Positions 12,132 to 23,186 of a stretch of DNA of 64,000 nucleotides are shown piece after piece (position 1 is the stretch's first letter; each line of letters begins with the position of its first letter). Below the pieces are notes generated by a model, which saw nothing but the letters and a program-made list of their open reading frames with translations, had not been told where the DNA came from and did not search any database. The translations under genes were made by a program, and so were the position numbers. The stretch covers positions 8,004,501 through 8,068,500 of the forward strand of contig CANUEZ040000129.1 in the NCBI GenBank assembly GCA_948099385.1, in the 5' to 3' direction. The stretch is from Fasciola hepatica (taxonomy: Eukaryota; Platyhelminthes; Trematoda; Plagiorchiida; Fasciolidae).

Positions 12132-13530
12132 CTAACGTTGGTGTAACACTTTGTATTTAAACAATGGCTTCTTATTGTATATTTGTGCTCCAAGTCACTT
12201 CTTGTTTTCTTTCATCGATGGCATATTCTAAATATCAGTTTATTTCACCATATCTTCGGAGTTTGGTCATGGAGATAGAAGCAACTCCAAATAGCTTGGA
12301 GTTTACTTGTCACGAGGCAGTCAGTGTGCAAAATACAGCAGATTCTTCCCGGGATATAACGTACTATGTACAAGACAGGAAAATGCTGAAAACCGCCACA
12401 TCTGATAAATTTCAAGAAAACCGCAAACGAATGATCACTGTGTGTGTTCTTTGGATTATCACTGTTTTTCAATATGCGAAAGGATTTGTTTTGTGAAGTT
12501 TGTGCGTCAAATCTGTTGTTCATCGAATAATTACACGAGAAAACATCAGAAACTGTTCGCTGTCCGACACACAATGTCACACTGAACTATGGTCGTTAAG
12601 CGAGGAATGTGCAACTCAATTTCGGGAATTCGCACGGGGAAGCATTCTGAAAACATCTCCATGTCTTCAAATGTCTACATAACTACTGTGCCTTCAGGAA
12701 CTTCTTTGTTCGCACCCAGCATACGAATAAATTCGTTTCAAATTCCGAGCAAAACTGTAAACTGGAAGAAGGATCTAAAGGCTTTTACTTTTATTTCTTG
12801 CGTTAAAAATTTTATTGGGGCGAAACAGTTTGAAGACTGATTAGGAAACCATCGGACTGGAAAAACTGTTTCATATGAAAAATTCAGTCGAACCGAGAAA
12901 AACATTGTTTTCAGTGTCAATACAGTGAATTGGAGAACAATCCAATTATCCACGATGTGACTTGAGTGAAAGAGTTCGGATGTGAACAACTGCCTCCATT
13001 GATTCGTTCTACTGAAATATCCCGATCATATAAGAAATGTGCATTGGGATGAGGGAAGGCAAGTTGAGGCAATTGACCATAAGGACTACAGAGCCTTACT
13101 CACTCGTTGGCTCGATCGAGGAGGACAAGAAACCGTGGAACGTTCCAAATTTTGAGAACCGGTGATTCTGGTGGTTTAAACCCCATCCACTGCAACCATG
13201 CACGCTTCGTTACTGATGGTGCTCCATAAAGTGAGCTGTGAGACCGTGCTGAAAGTCAGTTCAGCTGGTAGAACACACGCGGTACTGAAGTGTTCATGAT
13301 GGTTTCGCAGAATTATTCTACAAAGGACAGTTACAGTTTGTTTTGAGAAATATAATGTATCCTGATGGGTACCCAGGTTGAAAAGACTACGTGCCACTGT
13401 ACAAAGTAACTGGGCTGTGAATAACTTTCAGGTCAGCGTGCTCAGGGTGTGATGTGTTTTGGAAGCAGCTCCGAAGAACAGTTTGGTTAAGCTCTAAAAA
13501 GGTTTTTTGATAGGAAACTCAAATATAGTT
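11345..13530. other. No gene recognised; contains a (TA)n tract
   Basis: Apart from the TA microsatellite at about 12092-12129, only unassigned short frames are present. One of them (12164-12496) starts with a hydrophobic stretch, MASYCIFVLQVTSCFL, but has no donor site or paralogue to support it. Confidence 0.35.
12092..12129. repeat. (TA)n microsatellite
   Basis: About 19 uninterrupted TA units. Confidence 0.95.
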
Positions 13531-13532
13531 GA

Positions 13533-13677
13533 ATGGTTTGTAACCGATCAAGCTTGTTCCTCGAAGCCAATTGGTACCGTTTGATCGAACGTTCTAATGA
13601 ACTTGTAAATAACCTCTCCCATGTCATACAGTTGGCTCTTCCAGATAATGTCGGTGCACAAACAGTCACTACGTCAG
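13533..13677 (+). CDS. Candidate exon of an upstream gene, SEA-like N-half
   Basis: The frame opens at ATG 13533 and ends at a canonical donor (TCAG|GTGAGT) leaving phase 1. The peptide (EANWYRLIERSNELVNNL ... QLALPDNVGAQ) has the W-x-x-L-I-E-R pattern also seen in type A/C exons further right and contains N-glycosylation sequons. The start could instead be an acceptor just upstream (ATATAG). No known family was recognised directly. Confidence 0.35.
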
Positions 13678-13894
13678 GTGAGTAGAACCAAGCTAAATTT
13701 GTTGCCTAAAATGACTAAATTAGGAATCTCCTCACTGCTGACAAATTTGTACTTATGTACAATATCAGAATATCGGTTTCTGAAACACATATTAGGTGCC
13801 TCATCCATCTTTGTTCATAGTGATTTACAGACGGGTCTTTTTACATAACATGTGGAATAATCGGTGGAACAAGTGCAGAGAACAATCGGATAAT

Positions 13895-14020
13895 CGTACC
13901 ACTGAATTCAAAACCGGTGTGGTCGAACACAGGAATGAGCTGATCCATTTCCATATTAGATTGACAATCCACGGAACTCTCACAAGGTTCATCCAAATCT
14001 ATTCAGAGTGGTTTGACCAA
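13895..14020 (+). CDS. Candidate exon with beta-rich pattern
   Basis: The open frame contains TGVVEHRNELIHFHIRLTI followed by FIQIYSEWFDQ. Alternating hydrophobic residues resemble the type D exons (for example VKLILLFDVTES). A possible donor is CAA|GTAATT near 14022. Borders are not fixed and the assignment is weak. Confidence 0.2.
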
Positions 14021-14598
14021 GTAATTTAGTGAGTGCGGAAGCTGTCACTGCCGAGAAAAACCCAGTCCTTTGGGTTCGAGTTTACATCCTATTCATCAAA
14101 CATTTCTTCGAAATAATGCCCCGAACTTATGAGAAGGACGCAGTTGTGGGTGAATATGCCAGTTACCCTTAGAACCAAATTGGGAGATTGTTGTTGTTTA
14201 CGATCCAACTACTTTATCCCCACTCTCGCGGAACGTGAACCTGAACCAGAACCTATAATCTTCTTCCACTCAGTCACAGTGGTAGTAATTCAGTAATCAA
14301 CATACCAAGAATTCTGCATGTCACGATATTGTGTCTCATTCATATGGTTAACTTTATTCATATTATATATACACATTTCTGTAATTAGAAAGAGGTATTA
14401 CTAATACAATTACATTGTCAGAAAACCCATTTACAATTAGCCATGTCTGTCTTTTTTCCACTTATTATCCGTGAACAACATGAGCAGTATATCTTCCATT
14501 TCGAGGATGTCCATTAGCTTACTGTCAGTCCGTGAGATTTATTTCTACTGACCTTTCATTGATCCCTCAAGTGTTCACCGTGAAACTGAAAACAACAG

Positions 14599-14669
14599 AC
14601 AACGACTGGATCGTGCAAGAAAACGAAGCACCAGAACCGTACGCTCAATTGGACATGTACTATCATCGA
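14599..14669 (+). CDS. Candidate small exon, acidic
   Basis: Acceptor AACAACAG precedes a 71-nt open segment (NDWIVQENEAPEPYAQLDMY) that enters in phase 1 and leaves in phase 0 at CGA|GTACGT. It fits the phase-1 donor at 13677 if intermediate exons are symmetric. Confidence 0.3.
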
Positions 14670-14728
14670 GTACGTCTTTCAAGTGCTCTATCTATGTGCT
14701 ATTCCTTTGTGTGACCTCCAAATATAAG

Positions 14729-14947
14729 GTGTATTGTAGCACGTATTTGGTTGATAACTGTGCAGAATGCGTGTCACTAAAATCGGGATGCACAAGCGAC
14801 ACGCGTTTGTTCAATTTCCACTCCGATAAGGAATCAGGTACGCACGAGCACGAAGTATGCGGAAGACAGCTGTCACAAGATGACATTCTGCGCGTCAATT
14901 ATCAACAGAGTGATGGGGTCAGCTGCACATCGTTCATTGCATCATGA
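14729..14947 (+). CDS. Candidate terminal exon, Cys-rich
   Basis: An open frame enters in phase 0 after AATATAAG and ends at TGA 14945-14947. It has a Cys-spaced segment (YCSTYLVDNCAECVSLKSGC), faintly like a PSI repeat but without its WC pair. A polyadenylation signal follows 54 nt after the stop. No family is assigned. Confidence 0.35.
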   Translation: MYCSTYLVDNCAECVSLKSGCTSDTRLFNFHSDKESGTHEHEVCGRQLSQDDILRVNYQQSDGVSCTSFIAS

Positions 14948-15000
14948 AGTGTTGGGTTTAGTTTCACTGTTCGGTTTGTTTTTTGTAATGTATCTATGAC

Positions 15001-15006
15001 AATAAA
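15001..15006 (+). promoter_or_regulatory. Candidate polyadenylation signal AATAAA
   Basis: AATAAA lies 54 nt after the stop of the candidate terminal exon at 14947, after a T-rich stretch. Confidence 0.4.
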
Positions 15007-15538
15007 ATATCGGGGACATGGAGAACGAACATTGGTTTGGTATTCAATAGTACTGCTCTATCAGTTTACTAAATGCAATACAGTTGAATTGCCACAAAAT
15101 TCAAATGGAATGTTTACTATTACAATACATTTAGCTAGACTGATGGCTCGCATCCAAAGTGACACTTAATTTTAAGCACATAAATTAGTTTCCGTTGGCA
15201 CGACTACTTTCGAGTACTTGCATTTTTAAACCAATTGAATGGGTGGGACGCAAATAGCAGATCGCAGGAAGCTGGTCAGAATGCTGGTGAAAAATGGTAC
15301 CATTCAGCAAACTTCAACTGCTATCGATTCTCATCTTATATATTAGAAATGTCAATCACATTGAAAGCACTTTTATGATTTTTCGAAATGGCCAACTTGG
15401 AAGACGTTATATCAAACCAGGCTTTTGGATAACTTGATTGAATAACGTTCTTTGAGTTAGCACGGCATCTGGCAAGAGAGAATATACAGAAGATTCATGT
15501 GAATTTCAGTGAGTCCTTCAAATCACGTTCTCCTGCAG

Positions 15539-15778
15539 ATGAATGAGGCCACGGAGGCTGTGAAAAATCAATCACACGTAGATTGGTCGGATGTCGAAGT
15601 GAACAGGCTAGAAGCGACATCAGACAATTCAAAATGTACATTGATCTGCCCCTGGCTAATGTAACGACAAGTGGTCAGGATGAATATCAGAACGAAACTG
15701 TAAAACAAATGGTTTCAGAATGGAAGTTGGTAATAAGCAGACAATTCAAAGTGGATTCGGACAATGTGGATCTCAAGC
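15539..15778 (+). pseudogene. Type A exon (A0), 1-nt frameshift
   Basis: The exon lies between a good acceptor (CTCCTGCAG) and donor (AAGC|GTGAGT). Its 240 nt correspond to the 241-nt exon A1 at 24937. Shared peptide landmarks are GCRS, RQFKMY, VSEWKLVISRQF and SDNVDLKRE. From the acceptor the frame is open but runs into a stop, whereas the homologous frame is open only from about 15583. That is what a single-base deletion near 15575-15583 would cause. Either a real frameshift or a sequence error. Confidence 0.5.
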
Positions 15779-15837
15779 GTGAGTTTAGACAAGATATTTT
15801 AAATGGCCTTCAATATCTGAGATAATACTTTTGAACA

Positions 15838-15915
15838 ATTCAATCACACGTAGATTGGTCGAATGTCGAAGTGAACAGGCTAGAAGCGACATCAGACAAT
15901 TCAAAATGTATACTG
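15838..15915 (+). repeat. Local direct repeat of part of exon A0
   Basis: About 78 nt (CAATCACACGTAGATTGG ... CAATTCAAAATGTA) repeat 15568-15645 almost exactly, 270 nt downstream and outside the exon. Confidence 0.8.
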
Positions 15916-16154
15916 CTCTACCCCGGACATTTCGTGGCAAATTCATCCTTCTCGGTGAGGGTAAAGCTAGTTAGCAATTTTCAGAAATTGAACGTTTGTA
16001 CTTTTGTAATTGACTAGTTCGATGCATATTTCACCACTTACTTCATTCTTCACTGAAGTGCATTTGAGCTAGTTGAATTCTCACACCTGTTAATTGTTTT
16101 GATATTATGATAGTGAACAATAAAACATTCCAAGCACAGGGTGAGTTTTGAATC

Positions 16155-16448
16155 TTGGCCGATATCTGTTATATTGTTGAAAATACGGTACATTTAACGT
16201 ACACATATTTGCGAATCGTGGCAAGTGCGGAAGGGGCAATTTCACCTAACGGTTCTCAATCCACGTTTCCTGGGTTCTCACGACTTCTCATTGTGAATAT
16301 AGTAGTGTGCGTAGCTTTCTCCGTGTATTTCATTTTGTCTGCAATATCTCGTCTATTTATATCCACTCGACCTCCGAACGTTCATCGCCCACGTCGTCTT
16401 GTGTGCCGATATTATTATCATTCTCCGTCATGCAGATGCCCCTCTTGA
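16155..16448 (+). CDS. Open frame with one predicted membrane segment
   Basis: The 97-codon frame has a hydrophobic stretch LLIVNIVVCVAFSVYFILSA (about residues 45-64) followed by an Arg-rich tail (STRPPNVHRPRR). This is the order expected of a membrane anchor with a cytoplasmic tail. Splice borders are not clear (possible acceptor GGCAAG near 16222). It may be a terminal exon of a nearby surface-protein gene or chance. Confidence 0.2.
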   Translation: MADICYIVENTVHLTYTYLRIVASAEGAISPNGSQSTFPGFSRLLIVNIVVCVAFSVYFILSAISRLFISTRPPNVHRPRRLVCRYYYHSPSCRCPS

Positions 16449-16625
16449 GTCTGCTCTTTATTCTTCGAACAATATTCGCTCGCGATTCACTTGCATTGAG
16501 CAACCAAAAAGGTGCAATAATTTCCCAGACCTACCTTACTACAAAAGATAAAACGCCATTGGTACGGAGTTCAAATCGCAGTGGTTTGCTTTCACGGAAC
16601 AGAACTGTCTCGATTCCTAACATGA

Positions 16626-18430
16626 TCACATCGCAGTGATTAGCCAACACTGGGTTGCAGTCGACGAATTCCCACCCCTTAACAATAAAACTGCTTCAGG
16701 GTCATCAGAACTGAGCTCAATAAATAATGAATTGCATGATGGAATATGAGTTCTACTCGATACATTCATTGATGAGAGCACGTCAATTTTGTTTCCTCCA
16801 ATGGACATTTGGAGTAAATATATTGGGGAATCAACTGTTTGCACTGACACTCAGAACAGTTGATGTCTGGTAACGTGGAACGAACTCAAAAATGTAATAA
16901 AGGGGCACAAAGCGATACTTTTGCTTGCGATGCTCCACTGAAACGCTGGCTGAATCATCCGGGGACACCACACAAATATTCACGACCCCTAATTCGATCT
17001 TTGAGTGTCCACTCACTGTTCTGATAGTCATACAGGAAGGCACCTGAAACAGGCCAACCTGTTCCACCAGACCTTCTTCTATCAGACTTACGTCGGAACC
17101 ATTATCTATGAGTGCGTATGTTAGCACGTTCCCTTTAAGTCCACTGATTTTCACTGGGATATTGCCAAGTGCTACGTCATAACCAGTGGTGCGATTGGCT
17201 GCACACTGATACGTTTCCTGGCAAGCCACACTCTGTCTGTCGCGATGCCGTAATTCGTGGTGGCTGGCACTGCACCCTAACTTCCCACATACCGTGGCCA
17301 GGGTACAATCCGCTGCACAATTGCCTTCCTGCAGGCATACGAAACAACCACCGTTTCTCGAAGCGAATTCCATCTGTCGCTAACTCCCATTGCTGCGAAT
17401 TTTCAGCAGTTATCTGCCTTGTGTCCCTCCTTGCATACAATACATGTTTGTTCTTTTCTACCCATAAATTTCGAACAAGTAAAGTTTACTTGACGGTCAC
17501 TCCTGTACGCTGAGTTACGAGGCGGGGCTAATGATTTCGCCGTAGCTGACAGAGCTATCTGCCCAAATCGACTTCGGGCTATTCGAGATTCGGTTGCTAC
17601 CAATCTCATCAGTTGTTTGAATCACTGCACACCTGACGTCTCGGATGTTTCGTCTATAAGTCGTGCCCATCAATATTGCAGTGGCCGAGATAGCATACAA
17701 ACGATCTCCTCTAAGGTGGCTACTGAGTTAAGATCCGCATCGTATTCAAGTTGAGGAAGGTCAATTTCGCAACTCTGAGTTTTTATCGCCAATTTTGTCA
17801 GTGACTCGATATTGTCGGCGTTAGGTATCACGGCTGACAGCAGGCTGTTCAACAGGGATCATACAATGATATGCGTCTGACCAAACAAATCCTTGAGAAT
17901 TTCACGAGCCTTTCGATAGCCTTGTTTTGGGGCAGCATGACGCATTCTTCTACTGCCTCTTTAGCTTTTCCCTTGCAGCAGTACAGAAAATACATCAATC
18001 TTTGGACTTCATCACTGATTCTGCCTTCGATATAATACTCAAATTGTTTCACAAACCTACAGCATCGTGTTGCGTCGCCACCGAACTCAGCTAGTTCTAC
18101 CTTAGGTAGCTGCATTTTGCATAAGGCATCTCGCGTTTGCTCTGGTAAAGGAAAGCTGGGTTCACGGAGTAGACTGTGATCCTGTTCCTCACAGTCGTTG
18201 AGGAGCCTTTCGATCTTTCCTGACTGAATAACTGCATCAGCTGTAACAGGATCACAAACTCCATCTTGTTCTGAGAGTTCGAAATTCAGTCGTACCATCT
18301 GAACCTCATTTCTCGCCTTCAAAAGACGGTGCTCATTCTATAATTGAATCTCTTCGATTAGCTGTTCTCCCTTCAGCTGGGTTAGTAAAATCACATTCTT
18401 TGCAGAATTTAAACTAAAGGACGCCTCTGA
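16626..18430 (-). pseudogene. BEL/Pao LTR-retrotransposon gag-protease remnant
   Basis: On the - strand the N-terminal part (18322 downwards) matches the BEL/Pao gag domain pattern: MQLPKVELAEFGGDATRCC, FEYYIEGRISDEVQRLMYF, CCKGKAKEAVEECV. A frameshift near 17920 then separates it from ILKDLFGQTHIIV. Farther on come a zinc-knuckle-like Cys/His cluster (CFVCLQEGNC; CGKLGCSASHHELRH) and an aspartic protease core ALIDNGSDVSLIEE, where most proteases have DTG/DSG. The piece ends near 16626 at a block like the protease-RT linker (STATQCWLITAM). RT, RNase H and integrase are absent and LTRs were not found. It is a dead fragment antisense to the exon family. Confidence 0.75.
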
Positions 18431-19818
18431 CTTACAACCAACCCGTGAGCCAGGTCAGGAAACCTCATCAGAGGCACGGGACAGAGGGGGTTGGACTTGC
18501 CTCGGATCCTCGGGTTCAATTATAAGCGATCGGTTAGCAACAGGCATTCTTTTGGTTGGAATCTTGATTCCAAGCTGGTTGAGAATTCTAACGGACTCCT
18601 AGCAGTCGTTGAGATACGCGTAGAACAATCCAAAAAAAGCCAAGCGTCCAATTGTGGTTTTCGATACGGTTCTTTATAAACAATCATGAACATGACATAA
18701 AAACTGTACAAACCTCAACGGTAACCACTCCGTGAATCAGAGTCAGCCAAATGCGAGCAAATTCAGGATCGCTTGAGGTTCAAGCGGTCAAGTCAACGAA
18801 ATGTCCAAGGGGGGCTGTGGGTCAAGGGTCATAGAACGAATCAACGCCCGCACTGGTCAGCGGTCACTTAAGGTCAATGTCCGGTGTGTGGTTTGGCGAG
18901 TGAGCAAGTGTGGCGCAAAAGGTTAATAGAAAACAAATTGGAGTGAGGGTAGGGGAATCACATCGGTCACGAATTAGCGCTTCGAGTTTGGTTGTTCTGT
19001 CGATTATAGATACTTTTGCTTGTGATGCAATGATGCTTGGTTGTTTCGTTGGAGCTTATTACTTCAGGATTCAGTCCTGTATTTCACGGATCAGAGATCT
19101 ATGAGATTTTGAAATTTTGAAATATCCGGTAGTGTGATGCCTCAATCTCCGTATGGAATCAGAGGAAGAGAATTTTGTCCTACAACACTGCGCTTTGCGT
19201 TCAATAGTTAAACATTCTGATGCAGAAGCTTTCCAGCAGCATCCAGTCATTGATCAACACATTTTTCCCGTTAACTTCCATCAACAGTGATCACACATGT
19301 GGGATTCGTCCCGGAAAATGAGCAGTTCTTGATGTCTGACACGGAAGACTGGAAAACGGAACCCGAAAATGGAATCAAAAATTTGTAAGTTGAGTTCACA
19401 CGAAACCCAATACTCGGGAAGCTGAAGCGCTTTGGATTCCTCGATGAACCCTCACACTATTTGCTTACTGATTTGCTTGTTTGAAAAACAATATTTCGCA
19501 AATTGCAATGAGCCTTGAACGTAGGAACAAAATACCAACGAATTAATGAGGTTTTCATTTGGTTTAGTAAATTCTGATGGACATTTCATACTCTGATGAG
19601 GTGAAACTCAAGATTGATAGCACGAATGTCATCCACTCTTCGATACCCTTTTAAGCTTGATCATCAGTGCGATGAGAGATGCAGAGGACAACGGTGCTAT
19701 TGAGTTCATTGAAAATCCTTAGGCCCTATAACCCTCTGTTGAATTCTTGGAATACGAGGTTTAAAGAATAATTCGGAAATGCCCACTGAACTAAGCGCTG
19801 TGTTTGATTGCTCTGCAG
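18431..19818. other. No gene recognised
   Basis: The first part (to about 18950) may be BEL/Pao leader or LTR sequence but no terminal repeats could be paired. The remainder shows no convincing exon. Confidence 0.35.
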
Positions 19819-19920
19819 ACAAGTGCGACTTATACAAACTGCTTAGCAGCCAAACATGGCTGAGTCATTTTGCAAACACTGATAAATACTGATGGAGTCA
19901 TTGAAATTATTGAATGGCTG
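19819..19920 (+). pseudogene. Degenerate type C exon (C0')
   Basis: Acceptor CTCTGCAG, then KCDLYKLLSSQTWLSHFANT. A stop follows in this frame, while the next frame is open (NTDGVIEIIEWL) to a GTAATT donor. Its length is 102 nt against 98 nt in intact C exons, so a 4-nt insertion explains the break. The nucleotides TACAAACTG ... TGGCTGAGTC resemble 62720-62765. The gap to exon D0 is only 24 nt, which would be an extremely short intron. Confidence 0.35.
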
Positions 19921-19944
19921 GTAATTTCTACTCCATTTTTCTAG

Positions 19945-20161
19945 CTATCGCAACTGGCAATATATGTAGACGAAAAGTGTCCGCTAATCCACATTCATGG
20001 TGAACGAGTCAAAGGAAATGATCAGTTGTACGTCGAAGTCCATCTTGTGTTTGATGTGACTGACCGAAACTTGGTTGGTGTGGATGAATTCAATTCGATC
20101 GTGAACAAACTTTCCGAAGAATATGATGGAACTATGAGGCTTGTGGATTTTGAAATTCGCG
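19945..20161 (+). CDS. Type D exon (D0), SEA-like C-half
   Basis: The borders are TTTTTCTAG|CTA and CGCG|GTAAGT. The exon is 217 nt, entering phase 0 and leaving phase 1, the same length and phases as D1 (26974) and D3 (62832). The peptide has CPLIHIHGERV, then YVEVHLVFDVTDRN, EFNSIVNKLSEEYDG and LVDFEIR. A G-x-V strand pair followed by helix and strand resembles the C-terminal half of SEA domains, extracellular modules of mucin-like proteins, but this is inference from pattern. The frame is fully open. Confidence 0.6.
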
Positions 20162-20683
20162 GTAAGTGGTACCATTCTGTATGCTCAACCTCTCTTGAAT
20201 ATATACTGAATTAAGTGGAATGATATTTTACGTGGCTCAGTGTTTTCAGCCAAGTTATCCGCAATCCATTTAAAATGTTTTCTATCGATTTGGAGTTCCA
20301 CAAAATTCAGTTTATCACGTGTATTGGGAACAACGACGGAGAAAATGTTCCGTTTGAAGTCATTAGATTGATATCGATTTGAGAGCTGGATCCGACGTTC
20401 GAAGAAAGTAATTTACCGAGTAGGCAAATTTAAAAGACTAGCTGTCAGTGGCAGATGCGAACATTATTGAGAAAGTTTGCAAGTGACCGAGTGAATCAAA
20501 TACCATGCCTGAGTACAGTGTGCTTTTCATGTTGCGAGGAATCTACAGGGACATGTGTAAAACTGCAGTCCGTCCCGGACTACTTGTGCACTTGTTAGTA
20601 GGCACATTATTGAAGACCTAGAAAACACTGTACAATTTGACAATTATTATTATCAAAATACTCGTTGCCGTTACTTAATACAG

Positions 20684-20878
20684 ATCAGTTTCCCGTTCCA
20701 GTTTCAACTGAAAACTCTGGTGCACAGATTGAGGAAGCCGTCAGAGTTGGTGATGCCGGAAAGCCCCTCCAAGAAGATATTGATGAAATGACGGACAACG
20801 AGGATGGAAATTATTCCAAAATGGAGGAGGATTTGAAGGAGAACAAGAAACCACCCATTGAGAACACCTCCACAACAG
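20684..20878 (+). CDS. Type E exon (E0), acidic phase 1-1
   Basis: Canonical acceptor TTAATACAG and donor ACAACAG|GTAAGT enclose 195 nt (65 codons), phase 1 on both sides. The peptide is acidic and Thr-rich (EDIDEMTDNEDGNYSKMEED) and shares the DGNY-K block with E2 at 29805. It follows D0 in the correct phase. No enzymatic motif; likely an extended, possibly glycosylated linker. Confidence 0.55.
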
Positions 20879-21225
20879 GTAAGTGTAAAAAGTATGTTAT
20901 TCATACAGTTCCCTACCATAGAAATTTCAAACTTACAGTAGTGACTAAAATTGGTGCTTCTAACTAGGATTTTGACGTGTGAGTGCAACGAGAACTGTCA
21001 TTTGTGATAACATATCATGCTGTCCCCGGTCTTTTACCCTGTAATTCCCAGTCTGGTCGACGTCCACAATGAGCCTGGAATTCATCGAACATCGATCTGA
21101 TGTTTCATAGACCGTAGTTTGTCACCACTGTCATGCTCACAAACGCGCTCGGAACCAATTTCATACTCGAGTGTTTCTTCTCGGGTTCACACGCATTTGG
21201 TCTGTATTGGTAGGCTGAGTCTCAG

Positions 21226-21410
21226 AAAATCACAAACCGTGATATGAAATGGCTCGGAGTCCGGCCACAGTCGGTCACATCTACACTCCAGCGACCTCCA
21301 AATGGCGATGATCCGCTTTCTGATGCGTTGTGCCATTTATGTGAAATACAAAACATGAGTGAAACATTTCAATCATTAACCCAAAGCAATGAATATAGTG
21401 GTCAACAGAG
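21226..21410 (+). CDS. Candidate exon similar to type F
   Basis: An open frame after TCTCAG includes MKWLGVRPQSVTS and LCEIQNMSETFQSLTQSNEY. The LC-x-I-x-N ... SLxxSN pattern recalls exon F (23964). The donor is weak (AGTG|GTCAAC) and phases are uncertain. Confidence 0.2.
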
Positions 21411-21782
21411 AAACTGTATACATAGGCGAGATAGATATATTTTGTGAGTCAGTTGAGATGAGTGAACAAGATCAGTCGTCTATCTGTTTTACAGATTATC
21501 GCACCTGGCGTCTTTTCTACCAGCTATATTGAATCTAATGAGAATCAGAACTGTTTCCATCCCTCCAGGCCTAATTTCGATATCACAAAAATAAACGGGT
21601 GTTTGAAATCCTATCTTGACTTGTGATAGATTGATAGATGTACGAATAGTTCTGAACTACGGACTGGTTAAGTATTCGCGGGTTTCGATGAAACTGAGAT
21701 TGATTTTCAGTTTCGTGCATGAAATGTGAATAATAAATGTGATTCTCTATGAACAACTAATGATCGAATTTGTTCAACCTAG

Positions 21783-21880
21783 CTTACAAACTCATCGGAT
21801 ATTTGGGTCAAGATGGGAAGACCCTTTCCTCTTGGACAAATGACTGGGATGAGAAGAACGAGCAAGCGGCGAAACAATTC
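21783..21880 (+). CDS. Type C exon (C0)
   Basis: The 98-nt exon has acceptor CAACCTAG and donor CAATTC|GTATGT, entering phase 1 and leaving phase 0. Its peptide YKLIGYLGQDGKTLSSWTND ... AAKQF aligns without gaps to exon C1 at 26195 (HKIMGYLSEDGSILSSWLPH ... VTQF). It fits in phase after E0, so it may belong to the same transcript. Together with a D exon it would form the repeated SEA-like module. Confidence 0.6.
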
Positions 21881-22051
21881 GTATGTGCAAAATGTCACAT
21901 GTTCTTTTATTCCATTCTGTTGGCCGTGATTGTAAGGCGCTTGTTGGTTGCGTGCTTGCATTTTTGGAAACATATGCTACGATTTATTGTCCATTCTTAT
22001 TTGCCTTGGATGAATTTGTGGAACGGTCTGAAATAAAATGGTGGCTACTAA

Positions 22052-22250
22052 GTATGGGATTATTTTGTAAGCGTTCATTTAGTGATATTTGTGAAAGTCG
22101 GCATTGATAGAATTAATTTCACAAATGAGCACGACTTAAGCTTCAATACCAAATTTTCTGTACGGACTGAGATTTGGATCGATGTTGCCGAGGGATTCAT
22201 CAGTTACATCGACAGATATGAACGGTTCCAGTTTGTACGAATTCAGAGTA
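22052..22250 (+). CDS. Diverged type D-like exon (D4)
   Basis: The open frame after ACTAAG reads WDYFVSVHLVIFVKVGIDRI and later IDVAEGFISYIDRYERFQFV. The first block resembles YVEVHLVFDVTDRN of D0. Neither border is canonical in the expected phase, so it is probably decayed or mis-bounded. Confidence 0.25.
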
Positions 22251-22661
22251 TATCAGCTAATAAATACGAAGAAATCCTGCTAGGGGCAATGAAATCACAT
22301 ATTGCCTGTGCTGGTTGCGTGGTGCTGGCGTTAATTGGTGGGGCAATCAATGAGGAATATTCGCGAAATAGCCCTTGTTCTGTAGGTCTGTGGGTCTGTT
22401 CGTAGGTCTATTTATTGATCGCACATGAGGCCATATAGGGATTGGCGTTAAAGTCGGAAGTCGCAATTCAGCAGCTACTGACAGTATTCCGTATTCCGTA
22501 TTTAGACCCGTTCATCAATTTACCTTTGACAAGTGATTTGAAGCATTGTATAAACCTTGTGAAAACTACATCCCCTTGGTCCGTGTATGATGTTTCAATT
22601 CTGATATATGGGGAAGTTCGTTTCCAATGAAACTGTCTCCATGAACGCCTATTTGTGCAAA

Positions 22662-22707
22662 ATTGATGATGATAATGATGTCGTGGACGATCACGATCAT
22701 GAAAATG
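22662..22707 (+). CDS. Short acidic tract, candidate E3-like exon end
   Basis: The frame IDDDNDVVDDHDHEN leads to a donor (AATG|GTATGG) in phase 1. It resembles the start of E3 (ICDVDDN ... DVVDDN). No acceptor was found, so the left border is only the first Asp-rich codon. Confidence 0.25.
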
Positions 22708-23153
22708 GTATGGGGGACGTTGGTTCGGATAATTGATATCGAGTACAAGATAAACGGGAGCAACATTTTAGCGCATTTTCTCGAATAAGGATTATATTTG
22801 TTCTTTTTTTGTTATTCACAACTGAAATACATCTCACCGTATGAGATTTGTGGTGTGGATCAAATTCGCGAAGTGTATGTAGTATTCCATTTGTTCACTT
22901 CAATGGAGTAACTTGGCAAAACTTCGCTGAAAATTTACATTGAGAATTAAATTGTTCGGATACTTTATTGTAAAAAGCATAGGGAATGACATCCATTTAA
23001 ATATTGTAATCCCGTTTCTTTACTGACGGAATATATCTTCACAGATCACGTTGGACGGTGTCGCTCGGAAAATGAATCAACGTTGGATCATGCGAAACTT
23101 TAGAACAAATTTTTGTAAAGCAGTCTGCATTTGTCTTCCTTTTTTGTTTCCAG

Positions 23154-23186
23154 ATAAACAAAGGAAGGGGACGATCAGAGCATATG
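23154..23186 (+). CDS. Candidate 33-nt micro-exon
   Basis: A strong pyrimidine tract and acceptor (CCTTTTTTGTTTCCAG) precede 11 codons (DKQRKGTIRAY) and a good donor (TATG|GTATGT). The exon is symmetric, phase 1-1, and could be skipped or included without a frame change. Confidence 0.35.

Noticed and set aside
19592..19607. CTGATGAGGTGAAAC resembling a hammerhead core
   Set aside because: There is no room for stem II between the two boxes and no flanking stems, so it is a chance match.
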